Position numbers and translations under genes: made by a program. Shown one piece after another: positions 1 through 10,673 of a stretch of 64,000 nt of DNA. The stretch spans positions 498,501 through 562,500 of the forward strand of contig BLAL01000019.1 in NCBI GenBank assembly GCA_015698045.1, given 5' to 3'. Origin of the DNA: Rhizophagus clarus. Taxonomy: Eukaryota > Glomeromycota > Glomeromycetes > Glomerales > Glomeraceae. The notes below the pieces were generated by a model. That model ran no database searches, was not told the DNA's origin, and worked only from the letters and a program-made list of their open reading frames with translations. How positions within the stretch are numbered: the first letter of the stretch is position 1; the number at the start of each line of letters is the position of its first letter.

Positions 1-335
1 TTTCACGTAATTACATATACTTTTTTTGCATAATAAATTTTACATCATTAATGATTAGTTGCGGCAACGAAAAATTTTTTTATAAATAGTGCAAAAATGG
101 GTGGGCGTTTAATAAGTACACTCTATACTCGGAAAAGAGTAAGTTCCTGTTGATCATTATTCTATGAACTTTTGTTGAGCGACTTTAAAAAAATAATTAT
201 TTTTTTTTTGCAAATGCCAGGTCTGGAGGAAACAAAATTGGGTTTACGACATTTTCACGTAGAATTTTCATTTGATTCTCAAAAGTTGATTAATTTTTTT
301 TTTTCCGAATTGGTTAATTCTTTTATCTGACAGCG
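1..335. other. Upstream of the GTPase-Hint gene, no gene seen
   Basis: AT-rich non-coding sequence. It precedes the first ATG of the GTPase-Hint gene and probably holds its promoter and 5' leader, but no convincing TATA box or other motif could be picked out. Confidence 0.4.
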
Positions 336-2072
336 ATGTCTCAACAATACTTTCCAAATAATGATGACGATGATTACCCAGTTATCCTATTAATCGGAAA
401 TACCGGTAAGATCTTGCGCTTATGCTTATTTAAGTTATCTTATTACAATTTTTTTTTCTAAAACCAAGGGTCTGGGAAAAGTACTCTGGGAAATTTGCTT
501 CTGGGACAAAATAAATTTATTGTCTCTGATTCAGCTGTAAGTAATTATAATGAAAAATTTTTATATTAAATTATTCACATGAAATTCTTAATATATGGAA
601 TATTTAAGATTTCCACAACTAAAAAATGTCAAATGGCTCCGATTGAAATAAATGAGAAAATGTTCACAGTCATTGATACACCCGGAATTTTTGAGACTGA
701 TAAAACGAATCTAGAAATATCGAATGAGTTGGCACAAGTATTCTTGCAATGTACACGTGGAATTCAAGCCATCATAGTTGTCATGGGTGTGTAGAATGTA
801 GAAATTTTTTAAGAAATTTTCAAATGACTAAAATATTTCCTTCATTTAAGAGGCTACTCGTTTTACCATGGAACAAAGAGACACTATTGATCGAATTACC
901 AAACTTCTCGGCAAAGAGTCGCTAAACCACATGATTGCGGTATTTACAAAGTGCAAAAGGGCTCCAACAATAGATCCTCACTTACTCTTCAATTCATTGG
1001 TCCCAGAGCAAAAGGATTTTCTTGACAGTATCGGAAACAGATTTACTATATCACCTAATCTCGATATTTTTAGTGAACCTGATGACCCAATTGTCACACG
1101 TCATATGATGAACCTCAAGAACTATATTGTTGGTATTCCAAATTTCTACACGGCAGATATCTTTGTAAAAATTTATAGAGAAATACAGGAAACCGAGGAA
1201 AAGGAACTCCGAGAAATGCGAGAAAATCATATAAACCCTTATCAGCATTATAATACTAGTTCGATTACATTTAAAGATGTAGCTAAATGTATTATTGAAA
1301 GAGGAGGTCAATGTTTTGCTGCAGATTCAAAAGTTATTTTGCAATATGGTAAAGTCACCAAGATTTCAGAACTAGTTATTGGAGATTATGTATGTTGCGG
1401 CTTTGAGAATGGGAAGCAAATCTTTAGTGAAGTGTTTTCATTCATTCATGCCGATCGCGATGCAGTGACGGAATTTCAATTAATTGACTTCATGAAACAA
1501 GATGGATCGCTAGGTGATTATGAGATATACTATCTAGAATTTTAGTTTACTCGTTTCTCTAATAGATTTAATTTATAAAGGGACTCTGTGTGTTACTCCT
1601 GAACATCACATTTTCGTGAATGATGGTGGAACTGATTTTGTCAAAAATGTTATACCACATAAAACTAAACTATTTGTTTCTGATGGAGAGAAATTAGTTT
1701 CCATTGTTACAACTCGAATGATGAAGGTAGTATTTATTTTAAACATTTATTGAGTTGACCTGATTTATTATGTGAAGAGAAAAGAGTAAAATCTTATTAC
1801 TTTAAAATAATAAGGAACGAAGAAAAGGTTATTATAGCCCCTTGACTCGAAACGGCACTATTCTTGTCGATGATGTTCTTTGTTCATGTTACGCTTCTGC
1901 ACCGCCTTATCAATCCTTATTTAACCTTGCCCTTGCGCCATTAAAATTCTACACAAAAATTTTTCCTTCTAATCATCTGGATAAGGAGATTCATCCTTAT
2001 GTGAAATTTTTAAATAGAGGTCGTAGAATAGTAGAATTTCTTGATTATTTAAATTTTCCTCAAAAGGCTTAA
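336..2072 (+). CDS. AIG1/GIMAP-type GTPase fused to a Hedgehog-type Hint domain
   Basis: Exons 336-405, 469-536, 609-786, 851-1513, 1581-1726 and 1815-2072 sum to 1383 nt and give 460 aa in one unbroken frame; all introns are GT..AG and 62 to 88 nt long. Residues 1-200 are a GTPase of the AIG1/GIMAP (septin-like) type: P-loop GNTGSGKST (21-29), Thr-rich switch I, DTPG (69-72), and a weak G4 at TKCKR (138-142). Residues 259-460 are a complete Hint domain of the Hedgehog class: nucleophile Cys260 in QCFAADSKV, the GD turn in ELVIGDYV, the TPEHHIFV box (Thr332, His335), GYYSPLTRNGT, and the terminal VDDVLCSCYA. About 59 residues follow, where Hedgehog proteins carry an adduct-recognition region. 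Known of the family: such Hint domains cut at their N-terminal Cys and can pass the freed fragment to a nucleophile such as a sterol. Inferred: the GTPase half is released or lipidated. The start is the first ATG in frame with the P-loop. The exon borders are inferred but phase-consistent throughout. Confidence 0.88.
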
Positions 2073-2933
2073 ATAGCTTTCTTTTAATATTTGAAACTAT
2101 ACACATTAATATAAGGTTAAAGGATAGGTTCTACTCAGAGTTTATTTCAATATAATTACGAAGGGGAAAGGTTAACTTTACAGATAGTTGCAATTATTGA
2201 ATTTAATCGAATTTTATTATTATTGATTATTAAATATTTTTTTTTTTTACGAATATTCGATAACGACAACTTGATAATAAATATCAGTTTTGAAAATTGG
2301 CATTGTTTGCATAAATATAAGTAATCTGTTTAATGTTGGGTAGAATCTGATCAGACCTATCAATTTTGTGTTAACTTTAACAATTTTCTATGTTGGCTCT
2401 ATCATCTAACCAAAAAATATTGTGCTTGGAACGAAGTCCCCCGCGACTAGTTAAATGTAAATTTACGCAAATATTGTTGGCCAATCAAATTTTATTTTAT
2501 AATCACTCGATATGGGTATGTTTAAAATCATTAAATTTTATACACAATTTTGATTTTCATTTGATTTTTTTTTTCTATTTCTCTCTTTTTTTTATTCTCT
2601 TTTGGCTTAATTATAGTTATGCTAGTGTCTTTTTTACTCTTAGTATAACTAGGGCATGTTTGCTTTGTGTGGGTACAGCAGTACAGAATTTCATTCTACA
2701 TTATAGTCTTAGGCTTCTGTATTTACTTGCTGACTATGTTTCTACAGTAAAATAAAAAAAAAAAAATATTTAAACAAGAACAAATATAAATTTTAAAATA
2801 TAATATTCTAGACTGGAACAAACCTCATTCTATACTAAACCGATACGAATATAATTTTATTCTACTAATTTTCTAAGTTTTGTATTTTTTAAATTTTCAT
2901 ACATAAAATATAACATTGAATTTTGACTGATAA
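2073..2933. other. Intergenic, AT-rich, with a possible Helitron end
   Basis: No gene is supported. The open frame across 2390-2755 is low-complexity T-rich sequence with a hydrophobic translation and is taken as chance. A possible Helitron 3' end lies at 2420-2450. Confidence 0.4.
2420..2450 (+). mobile_element. Possible Helitron 3' terminus (decayed)
   Basis: The sequence TTGTGCTTGG, ACGAAGTCCCCC and GCGACTAG followed by T matches the better-preserved 3' end at 59061-59104, which has a G-run/C-run hairpin followed by CTAG. Helitrons end in CTRR a short way after a hairpin and insert before T. The left hairpin arm is reduced here, so this is probably a decayed relative. No body is recognised upstream. 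Confidence 0.35.
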
Positions 2934-4687
2934 GGCCACACAAATTCGATTTTTCGGTTCACGTAACATCGAAATTTAAAATTGACCCGGGGACCCGGAG
3001 TTTATTAATAATTTTTTTTTATTAATAAAAAAAGTTTATATATAAATTTTACGGCTTCTGATTGGTCAATCCTTAAGGAGTAACTTATACGATAATCACA
3101 TATGATAATCACGTTTAAAATAATCGAGAAATTTTTTTTTCTTGATTTTACTCTGCCAAATGCCTATCATACATGTAAAAATAAGTTACAAGTCTGAAAT
3201 TTTGAAGGACTGGGAAGTTCTACCTGTTGGCAGGGAAACTAAAATAAAAGTTTTTTTTGGAGATATATCAATTTTATATTTGTCATCCGAATGGTGTAAT
3301 TCAAATTTTGAAGTGAAATTTAGTCCATCAAAAACGTTAGTCAGAGAGAAGATTTCAGCAGAATGCATTGCCCGGGAAGCTGCATGTCAATATGGAATTT
3401 ATGCACATTTTTATCTTATTTCACAAGAAATAATAGAATCTCATAGAATTCCTGCCGTTAATATTATTAATGCTTTTGATATTATAAGGGCTAGTTCGAA
3501 TGATATATGTGTTCCAGAATTTAATGATCTCCCAAAAAATGCACTGGAAAAGTTGCGAATAGATTTATCTAATTGGATTAAAAATCATGGAGGTAGATGG
3601 AAAGGGAAGGATGCTGCACGACATATTGGAAAACAATTTGTAACTGATTTGGCAAGTTCACTATGGTATGTTGATAGTTGTTCTGTTCTGTAAAAACTTT
3701 AGATCAAAAGTTTAAGATTCCTGTTATTTTTGATGAATTTTTTGGGAGATCATTTCCAGAGAATTATAAAAGATCAAGACCGAAGTTTAATTCCGAAGAA
3801 TTAACTCAGCATAGCAAAAAAATACTTAATTATGTTGAATTAAGTTGGATGTTACAAAGTAGATTTAACTGGCTAAGAGAATCACTAACTAAATTTGGTG
3901 AAATCCTGGCTAAATATTCAGAATATTTGGACTATCAGCAAATTCGAAGTAAGGAACTAAAAAATTCACTATTTCCTGTAGTTGATGAAGTGGACAGAAG
4001 AATATAGACCTTCTTTAAGTGAGACAAAGAAGTCAAATAATGACATGGGCTTTAAATCTAGTGCACAGAACTGTAAAAATGTTGGAACTCTAATTCAATG
4101 TGGAGAATGTGCCAAATGGCGTGTACTTTATTCAAAATCAAAATTATCTTTACAAGATAAGGAAGAACTTGCACAATTTTTAGATGAAATTTAATATACA
4201 TGTGGTGATACTTTTTATAGCTTAGCTGGCACAAAATACAAGATTCTAATGACATAAATGATTCTATGAAAAAATTATTCTCTATTGTTAAAGTTAATAA
4301 TACTCTAACATGCAATAACCTGATTGAAATTTCATATTATTCAAGTGGATTATTTAAAGAGGCACTTTGTTTTAATTGTGGTGTAGAATGTGAAGAACAT
4401 ACAAATTATGGTGAATATTTTCCATATTATGAAGACTGCAACACATTGGTTAAAAATAAAAAAAGAAAAAGAAAAGAAAAGAAATTTGTAAAATCTAGTA
4501 AACAAAGATATGATGAAATTAATTAGTTGTAAACGAATTATACAGATATAATAAAGCTTTAATGAACCAATCAAAATTCACTTCGTAGTCACGTGATAAA
4601 CTTTTTATATATAAACTTTTTTTTACTGAAATCTGACAAAGTGACCCGGCCGGGTGACGAGAACCGAAAAATCGAATTTGTGTGGCC
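2934..4687 (+). mobile_element. DNA transposon with 27-bp perfect TIRs and a TAA target duplication
   Basis: The left end 2934-2960 (starting GGCCACACAAATTCG) and the right end 4661-4687 are perfect 27-bp inverted repeats. They are flanked by the direct repeat TAA at 2931-2933 and 4688-4690. Similarity continues inside: the block around 3030-3075 matches the inverse of about 4575-4620 (AGTTTATATATAAA and TGATTGGT blocks), giving long imperfect subterminal repeats. A 3-bp TAA duplication with ends starting GG fits PIF/Harbinger, but no DDE transposase is recognised, so the superfamily is open. The 1754-bp element carries one decayed gene. Confidence 0.85.
3160..4526 (+). pseudogene. Decayed transposon-borne gene with a CxxC..KWR zinc-finger-like region
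   Basis: Open stretches follow one another in different frames: 3160-3693 (ATG at 3160, KDWEVLPVGRETKIKVFFGD), 3678-4007 (IPVIFDEFFGRSFPENYKR), 3982-4194 (IQCGECAKWRVLYSKSKL) and 4266-4526 (LCFNCGVECEEH, then a basic KKRKRKEKK tail). A simple intron at the first junction (donor at 3666, acceptor at 3702) does not keep frame, so at least two frameshifts and one stop are likely. The CxxC-x2-W motif and the later CxxC pair look like a metal-binding region. I have seen this combination in uncharacterised transposon-borne proteins but cannot name a family. It lies wholly inside the TIR element, so it is probably its transposase or an accessory protein. Confidence is high that this was coding and low on function. 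Confidence 0.6.
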
Positions 4688-4690
4688 TAA

Positions 4691-6500
4691 TAATTTTTTT
4701 TTCTTTTCCATGCCTCTATATTGATCACAAAAACCATCTTATTCCTGCTTGAAACTATCATTGCCATCAATTATAAGCACTGTATTATTTGTTGACAATT
4801 TATGAAAAATGTAAAGCAAAATGGAAAGTGGTTCTCATATCAATCATTTATAACCGATTATCGATTCAGAAATAAATTGTAATGATTCGATTTAAGAAGG
4901 TTGGAAAAATCAAACAAATGTGAACTTTGTACTAGTTTTCTTTATAAACAATTTTCACTAATAATTGTTTAATAATAGATAAAAATGTAAATATTAGCGG
5001 ATTAAGTACGTTATTATCTATGAAATTTGAAACGCATTGGAGAAAGCCTTCTTTGGAACAGTGATTAATTTTTATCGTTCAGCCAAATTTATTTTTTTTT
5101 CTTGGTGAACGGGAATTAAGAAATTATGCGTGTGCCAAATAACAGGTGACAAATAAGATTTTATACAAAATTTAGTGGAAGATTCGGCCGTTGGAAAGCG
5201 GTAGATAGCGGACATGCAGCTGCAATGCTTTATTTGGCTCTATGACCGTGATTGAACCCAGCTTTAGAGTTTAATGATCGTAGAATTCTGAGAATACTAC
5301 GATCATTTAAACCATAAAATAAAAAGAGATTTATTCAAGAGAATGTTAAAATATCACAGTAATTAAAAGGTCAAATGAGAATTTCTTTTACTATTAAAAT
5401 TACATCTCAAGAAAGTTTACGTTATAATCCGAAGAACTTGGCTCAAGAAAGAGGAGAGATGAAAATTAAAATTTGGAGGATTTGGTCTGTAAGTGGAGGT
5501 TTATGAAGTTGAATAAAATTCGGTAAAATATCAAAAAGGAAAGCAAATAGTTATGAAAGTTGGATGATTAACTATTGGTTATTTTTTTGCGGCAGATGTA
5601 TATAAAATACTTTCTGACGCTTTCTCATTAAGCACTTACAGTAAGATTACTTGATTACTTGATTTTTTTTATTGATGATAAATAAATATAGTTACTTCAT
5701 GTTTTTTCAACTGATTTTATATTACCAATGTGAATGTAATAATGAAAACTATTGTATCAATTGTAACTTTCATGTTAATTCAAAAAAAAACCTTATCTAT
5801 TATACAAAAAAAAGTTTAATAATAAATATAAAAATTTTTAAACATATACGATATATAATAATCCTGTTCTTTATAACTTTTTAATAAAATTTTTAATTAA
5901 TCAACCAAACTTTCTATTTTACTGGTGGGCACTTCAAAATAAGGAAAGAAGGGCGAATACTTTTACCCCCAATCAAAACTAAGTACTCTTAAACGTTAAT
6001 TACGTAAAAGTGCTATGTCGTAATAGCGCAATATATTCTTTACTGAAACGAGCTCTCACGCGTGACAAAGAAAATTTAAACGCTGATTATGTAAAATCCC
6101 ACACAATAACCCACCCTCAACTTAAAATTTAAACAGCAGTTAATATGATAATATTGTTAACAAAAATTAAAATTCTTTAATTAAATCTAAATCGAAACTT
6201 TCCTATTAAAAGTGTGATTTTATTCGTGTTAATAAGATAAAATAAAGCAAATAAATAATGATATACTCATAATATTCAACTTTCGTTAAATTTTAATATC
6301 ATATTGACAATCTCTACATTTCCTTACTTTGGATTGACATTCATAATCAAAAACAATATCCTTCCGTTCATAAAAATTACAATAACATTTAAACAAATCC
6401 TTTCACTTTTGATGATGATAGTCATAAACAATTATTATTTCATTTTCATTTTTGATATCTTATTTCCATCCAATAACAATGAACTTTAATAATGAAATAA
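4691..6500. other. AT-rich stretch without a recognised gene
   Basis: No gene is supported. The short frames at 5672-5884 and 6304-6489 are AT-rich and resemble nothing known. One strong inverted repeat (5269-5312) is listed separately. Confidence 0.4.
5269..5312. repeat. 44-bp near-perfect inverted repeat (hairpin)
   Basis: GTTTAATGATCGTAG is mirrored by CTACGATCATTTAAAC with one extra base in the right arm. The loop AATTCTGAGAATA contains a further small ATTCT/AGAAT pairing. It would fold as a cruciform or RNA hairpin. No gene adjoins it. Confidence 0.6.
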
Positions 6501-6819
6501 AAAAAAATGAATACTTTAGCACTAATAGTTATAAATAAATAACTTATCTTTTTTTGAAATATTTTATTTTTGATGCCTCTCCAAAGACTGTTTGATTCCA
6601 AACAAATAAATGATTATAAAAAAAAAAAAAGAAATTTCAAATTAATAAAACTTATGCCTATGGGATTGGCAACAATACGATTGTTTTCAAAGAAATAAAG
6701 ACCGTCTCTTTATAACCATATTTATTACCTTTACATTTATATTTTCCACAGGTAAAATAGTAAGTAGAATGAATTATAAGACTGCATTTACATGCATAAT
6801 AATTACAACATAAACACCA

Positions 6820-8155
6820 GGATGACTTCTGAATTACTATTAATATAAAAAATAAGTTAGAACAATATAATTAATAATTTTAATAATTTGATTTAAAAAG
6901 TGAATTAACTTACCGTATTGAATAAGTGATAGTTGATGGACCTTAAATTTTATATTAAGTTATTAAACATATAATTAATATATTGAAGACTTGATAATAT
7001 TGGACTTACTTTCACTAATGCTATTATCATCAATTATCACTTCATCAATTGATAAATCCTTATGAATTCTTTCATGTGATGATGATCTGAAAGTAAAAAT
7101 TTCGTACTTGGGCTAGTAAATAAGCGACTTAAAGCAGACAGGAGGAAAATCACTCTATTAGCACGCACTTACAATCATTAATTTCATGTCGCGATTGATC
7201 TATAAAATCATAATAAATAAGTATCAATACACTTAAACAAAATTAAACAATTAAACGTGTTTATTTACCTTCATTGACATCAGAATTCTCATAATTTAGT
7301 TTTTCCATATCATTTATTTTATGTGGCATTTGATCTAAAGTAAAAACTCTCAAGAGTCAGCCCTGTGTTTACAAATTACATACCAAGCTATAATACAATT
7401 GATAATTCTAAATAAACTATTAGCATGCACTTCACTAAAAAAGCTATCTAAACTAGTGACTTATTTGCAAATAGAAGATTTCTCCTATTAGCACGCACTT
7501 TACTAATCTAAATTATCCAACTATCTACTATATTACGAGTGACTTATTTGCAGATAGGAGATTTCTCCTATTAGCACGCACTTTACTAATCTAAATTATC
7601 CGACTATCTATCATTATGGGTGACTTATTTGCAGACAGGAGATTTCTCCTATTAGCACGCACTTTACTAAATTATAATCTAACTATCCAATTATCTACCA
7701 TATTACGAGTGACTTATTTGCAGATAGGAGATTTCTCCTATTAGCACGCACTTTACTAATCTAAATTATCTGACTATCTACCGTATTACGAGTGACTTAT
7801 TTGCAGACAGGAGATTTCTCCTATTAGCACGCACTTTATTAAACTATAATCTAAACTATATAATTAAAAAATTTCATATCTGGGCTGAATAAGCGACTTA
7901 AAGCAGTCAGAAGAAAATGCACGCACTTACCATCAGGTCGAAATTATTCTATTAAATAAGCATCACTAAACATAAACAAATAAACAAAAAGAAGTTTTAA
8001 CTTGCCCTCTTTAAAATTTCAGAACTCTCAAAACGAATATCAAATTCATTTACCATATTTTTGCTTTGCTTTCTTCGATTATAGTTTAAAAGTCTACTTT
8101 TATCATTCAGCTTTTTATTTTTAGTTATTTTGCTTTTCCTCTTTTTATGAAGATA
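6820..8155 (-). pseudogene. Relic of a gene with small exons, catalytic part not seen
   Basis: Read on the minus strand, several short segments have good splice borders. 7269-7334 (66 nt) gives DQMPHKINDMEKLNYENSD in phase 1. 7173-7199 (27 nt) gives DQSRHEIND, also phase 1. 7010-7086 (77 nt) and one near 6911-6938 (ending CAATACG before GTAAGT) follow. A longer open stretch at about 8005-8152 is basic (KKRKSKITKNKKLNDKSR). The 66- and 27-nt exons keep phase 1, as in the kinase tails of this window, but the 77-nt exon runs into a stop when joined to them. No kinase or other domain lies upstream, and the intron between 7335 and about 8000 is filled by an 85-bp tandem repeat. Probably a decayed tail of a larger gene; the product is unknown. 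Confidence 0.35.
7440..7860. repeat. Tandem repeat of about 85 bp, five copies, with an internal hairpin
   Basis: Each copy contains GTGACTTATTTGCAGA, the inverted repeat AGGAGATTTCTCCT, and TATTAGCACGCACTTTACTA. Related single copies lie at about 7110-7172 and 7880-7932, where the GCACGCACTTAC part is (on the minus strand) the 5' splice site GTAAGTGCGTGC of small exons. The array therefore seems to be an amplified intron segment. Confidence 0.75.
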
Positions 8156-9110
8156 AATAAATAAATGAAGTTGAAAAATGTGAGTATTAACGACTAATAA
8201 CTATCATATTAACTGTTCGTGACTAATAATATCACCTATTGCAAAATATAATTAATATTTTTAATAAAAATGTCATCATTTGTCATTTAGCGTTAAAATG
8301 ACCCAATGGCACGTGACCAGTAATTGAGGTCATTTGAGTCACACTATTGTGTTACACTCATAAGAAACTGCAGGTGGAATTATTATTACTCGTATTGCTG
8401 CGTAAAAAATTTCAAAGTAGCTGTCACATGATTTGTCAAAAATACACAATGAAATTCGATAAACCGATTCAATAGTGAAATTTTTCATAAATCCGTCGAG
8501 AAATCCGATATATGGGGACTCCTTCAGCTTATAAATCGTGCCTTTCAGTATCTTTCAGTACAAATTCCATATAAAAACGTGTCAATTTTTTTTATAGGTG
8601 CTCGTTATTTTTTCGTTTTTCTACACTTATTTTTGTTTCCCTATATTCACTTTCATTTCTTTAAAAATGCTTTTTTTTTCTTTTATTTATTTATTTATTT
8701 ATTTATTATTATTATTTTTTGTTAAAAATGTATTATACAAATGTATAAAATTTTAAATAATAAGTCATAATATAATAAGGTAGCGTGGAATCGTGAATCA
8801 CACATGTGATGATTAAATTAAAAAAAATAAATAAATAAATAAATAAAATAAATTAAATTAAATAAATAAATAAAGATAAAAAGAAATAAAATACTTTAAA
8901 CCCCGTAAAAAAAGGCACCAAAGTCGAAGCTGATTTTTTCAAAAAATTTGACCAAACGTGATCACCTTTTGAAGCTGTCCTTGGTAGTTTATCTTTGGGA
9001 CATAATTACCCTTTGATATTTCTCTTGACTTTTTTATTTTTGGATATGATTAAATGGAATAGAATTATTTGTTGAATTTTAGATTGGTTTACAATTTTAA
9101 GTTAGTGTAT
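8156..9110. other. Non-coding, with AAAT-type simple repeats
   Basis: No gene is seen. Simple repeats of TTTA (about 8685-8715) and AAAT/AAATT (about 8818-8900) lie here. A fragment at about 8530-8606 (CCATATAAAAACG up to TTTTTTTTATAGG) matches one end of the foldback element at 9973-10266. Confidence 0.45.
8818..8900. repeat. AAAT/AAATT simple repeat
   Basis: AAATAAATAAATAAATAAAA and variants, about 80 bp. Confidence 0.9.
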
Positions 9111-9480
9111 CATTATTGGATTTAATAATCTAAAATTATAAATAAATTACAAATCATCAATTACGCTATATTACTTAAATAATAACGAAAAAATTTAAAT
9201 AAAATCATTTCATATATTTATTATTAGTAATAATTTAATCTAGAGATTAGAATGAATCTTTTCAAGATTTTTTTTTATATCCGCTCAACATCAGGAACTG
9301 ATTTTTTAGAAATGATCAGCACGTAGAGAGAATCGATTTTACTATTTAGTTTCGATTTTTTCAGAATTGATTCCAATCCCTAATTTAATTTAATTTATAC
9401 AGTATATACTTTAGTAAATAAACCATAAACATTTTGTACAATTTGAAAATAAACAAATCATCAGGAATTTCCAATTCTTT
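9110..9480 (-). pseudogene. Relic of a kinase gene 3' region
   Basis: 9135-9260 resembles 26276-26375, the sequence downstream of the intact kinase at 26673-28933 (shared ACAAATCATCA, CGCTAT.TTACTTAAATAA, TCATATATTTATTATTA). 9445-9475 (AAATAAACAAATCATCAGG then AATTTCCAATTCTT) matches the second-last mini-exon and its donor in the intact kinases, where AATTCC codes for the EI(P) of the tail. The rest of the gene is gone. Confidence 0.5.
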
Positions 9481-9972
9481 GTAGAATATTTCACAAAACT
9501 GCCGGAATAAAACGTTGCATTTATTGAGGACCGGCTCGAGGTCGTACCCACTAGTATTGTAAGTGCCTGTACAGATTTTAAGTCTTCGAGAAGCCTATTC
9601 GTATTTACAGCCCACTTGAATGCATTCCGTTTCGGACTACCGAACACTTCAACATCACAAAATTGAATGAATAGAAATTCTACGAAGATACTCATCCACT
9701 ATTCGTATGTACTTGTCCGACTTGTTATTTTTTCCCGTAGGTATTCTTAAGATAATAGATCAGTTATCGTCCACGTGTATGGAGAGTTAAGAAAGGTATA
9801 AAAAGTGTAGGCAATATAGATTAGTTATCTAAGCGTCTTGTCGCTCAACTACGCTTATTCTTCATTTGACACAATCTTAGTGAAACCACCCGAAGGGTGC
9901 ATAATTATCAATTACTGTAGGCGAACACAGAAAAAAGTCTTCATGATTTTCTGAAGGACGAAGAAAATTATG
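9481..9972. other. Unassigned region
   Basis: The minus frame 9411-9695 has no recognisable domain. A TATAAAAAG motif at about 9799-9807 lies upstream of unassigned sequence and could be a promoter or chance. Confidence 0.25.
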
Positions 9973-10266
9973 CCCTATAAAAAAAATGGATACGTTTTTA
10001 TATGGAATTTGTACTGAAAAATACGTTTATATACTGAAAGGCACGTTTTATAATACTGAGAGATACGGAATTGGACAATTTTCCGTATCTCATTATATAC
10101 GTTTTTACATAAAATGATACTGAGAAAACGTATATACGAGATACGGAAAATTGTCCAATTCCGTATCTCTCAGTATTATAAAACGTATTTTTCAGTATCT
10201 TTCAGCATTTAAACATATTTCTCAGTATAAATCCCGTATAAAAACGCATCTATTTTTTTTATAGGG
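9973..10266. mobile_element. 294-bp foldback element, CCCTATAAAA ends, 3-bp ATG duplication
   Basis: The ends CCCTATAAAAAAAATGGATA and (inverse) CCCTATAAAAAAAATAGATG match over about 30 bp with two mismatches. Pairing continues to the centre, so nearly the whole element is a palindrome built from TACGTTTT.., ATACTGAGAGATACGG and AATTGGACAATTTTCCG. ATG flanks both sides (9970-9972 and 10267-10269). It is non-coding, so a MITE. The superfamily is uncertain. Confidence 0.75.
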
Positions 10267-10673
10267 ATGAAGGATGGATTAGCTTCGGACTGTTTTTTAA
10301 TGATGTCAAGTACTGTATTTCAGCGGTTAATAATCATCTAGTTTGTTATGTCATATTCGGTGTTTGATAACGATTTTTGATGAACAAGGAAATATTAGCT
10401 GTGATCATATTATATTAGATAACAAACGGTATATAGTAGGACAATATCGGATATGTGGGGAGAGTTATCAATCGGGAACGTGTATCAATATTACAAAAAA
10501 AGAACATCTAGTTCTCGCTTTATCGAAAAAGGTATCCATATTGCGTCGTCTCCTGTTTCGAACACTTAACTACTATACCAAGGAATACGTTTCACGCATC
10601 TATGATTAAATTATTATTTTCTACTACTTTCAAACATGTGTTAGTGTAGTTACTATAATAGTAGAAATACGAA
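10267..10673. other. Unassigned; one open frame without recognised domain
   Basis: 10343-10609 (+) is open for 88 codons (includes QYRICGESYQSGTCINITKK), denser in G and C than its surroundings. I do not recognise it. It could be an exon or relic of a gene split from its front part by the foldback element. Not called as a gene. Confidence 0.2.

Noticed and set aside
2390-2755. 121-codon plus frame with a hydrophobic translation
   Set aside because: Low-complexity T-rich sequence, crosses a probable Helitron end, no recognisable motif.
5150-5280. Possible tRNA-like or structured RNA near GGACATGCAGCTGCAATG
   Set aside because: No acceptor stem, anticodon arm or B-box could be drawn; only local palindromes.
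7440-7860. Regularly spaced repeats resembling a CRISPR array
   Set aside because: The inter-repeat sequences are themselves repeated, so there are no unique spacers, and the organism is a eukaryote; it is an intron-derived tandem repeat.
9740-9960. TATA box-containing stretch resembling a terminal repeat of a retroelement
   Set aside because: No second copy or flanking duplication was found in the window.
10343-10609. 88-codon plus frame of higher GC content
   Set aside because: Coding-like but without a recognised domain, upstream exon or conserved neighbour; left as unassigned.
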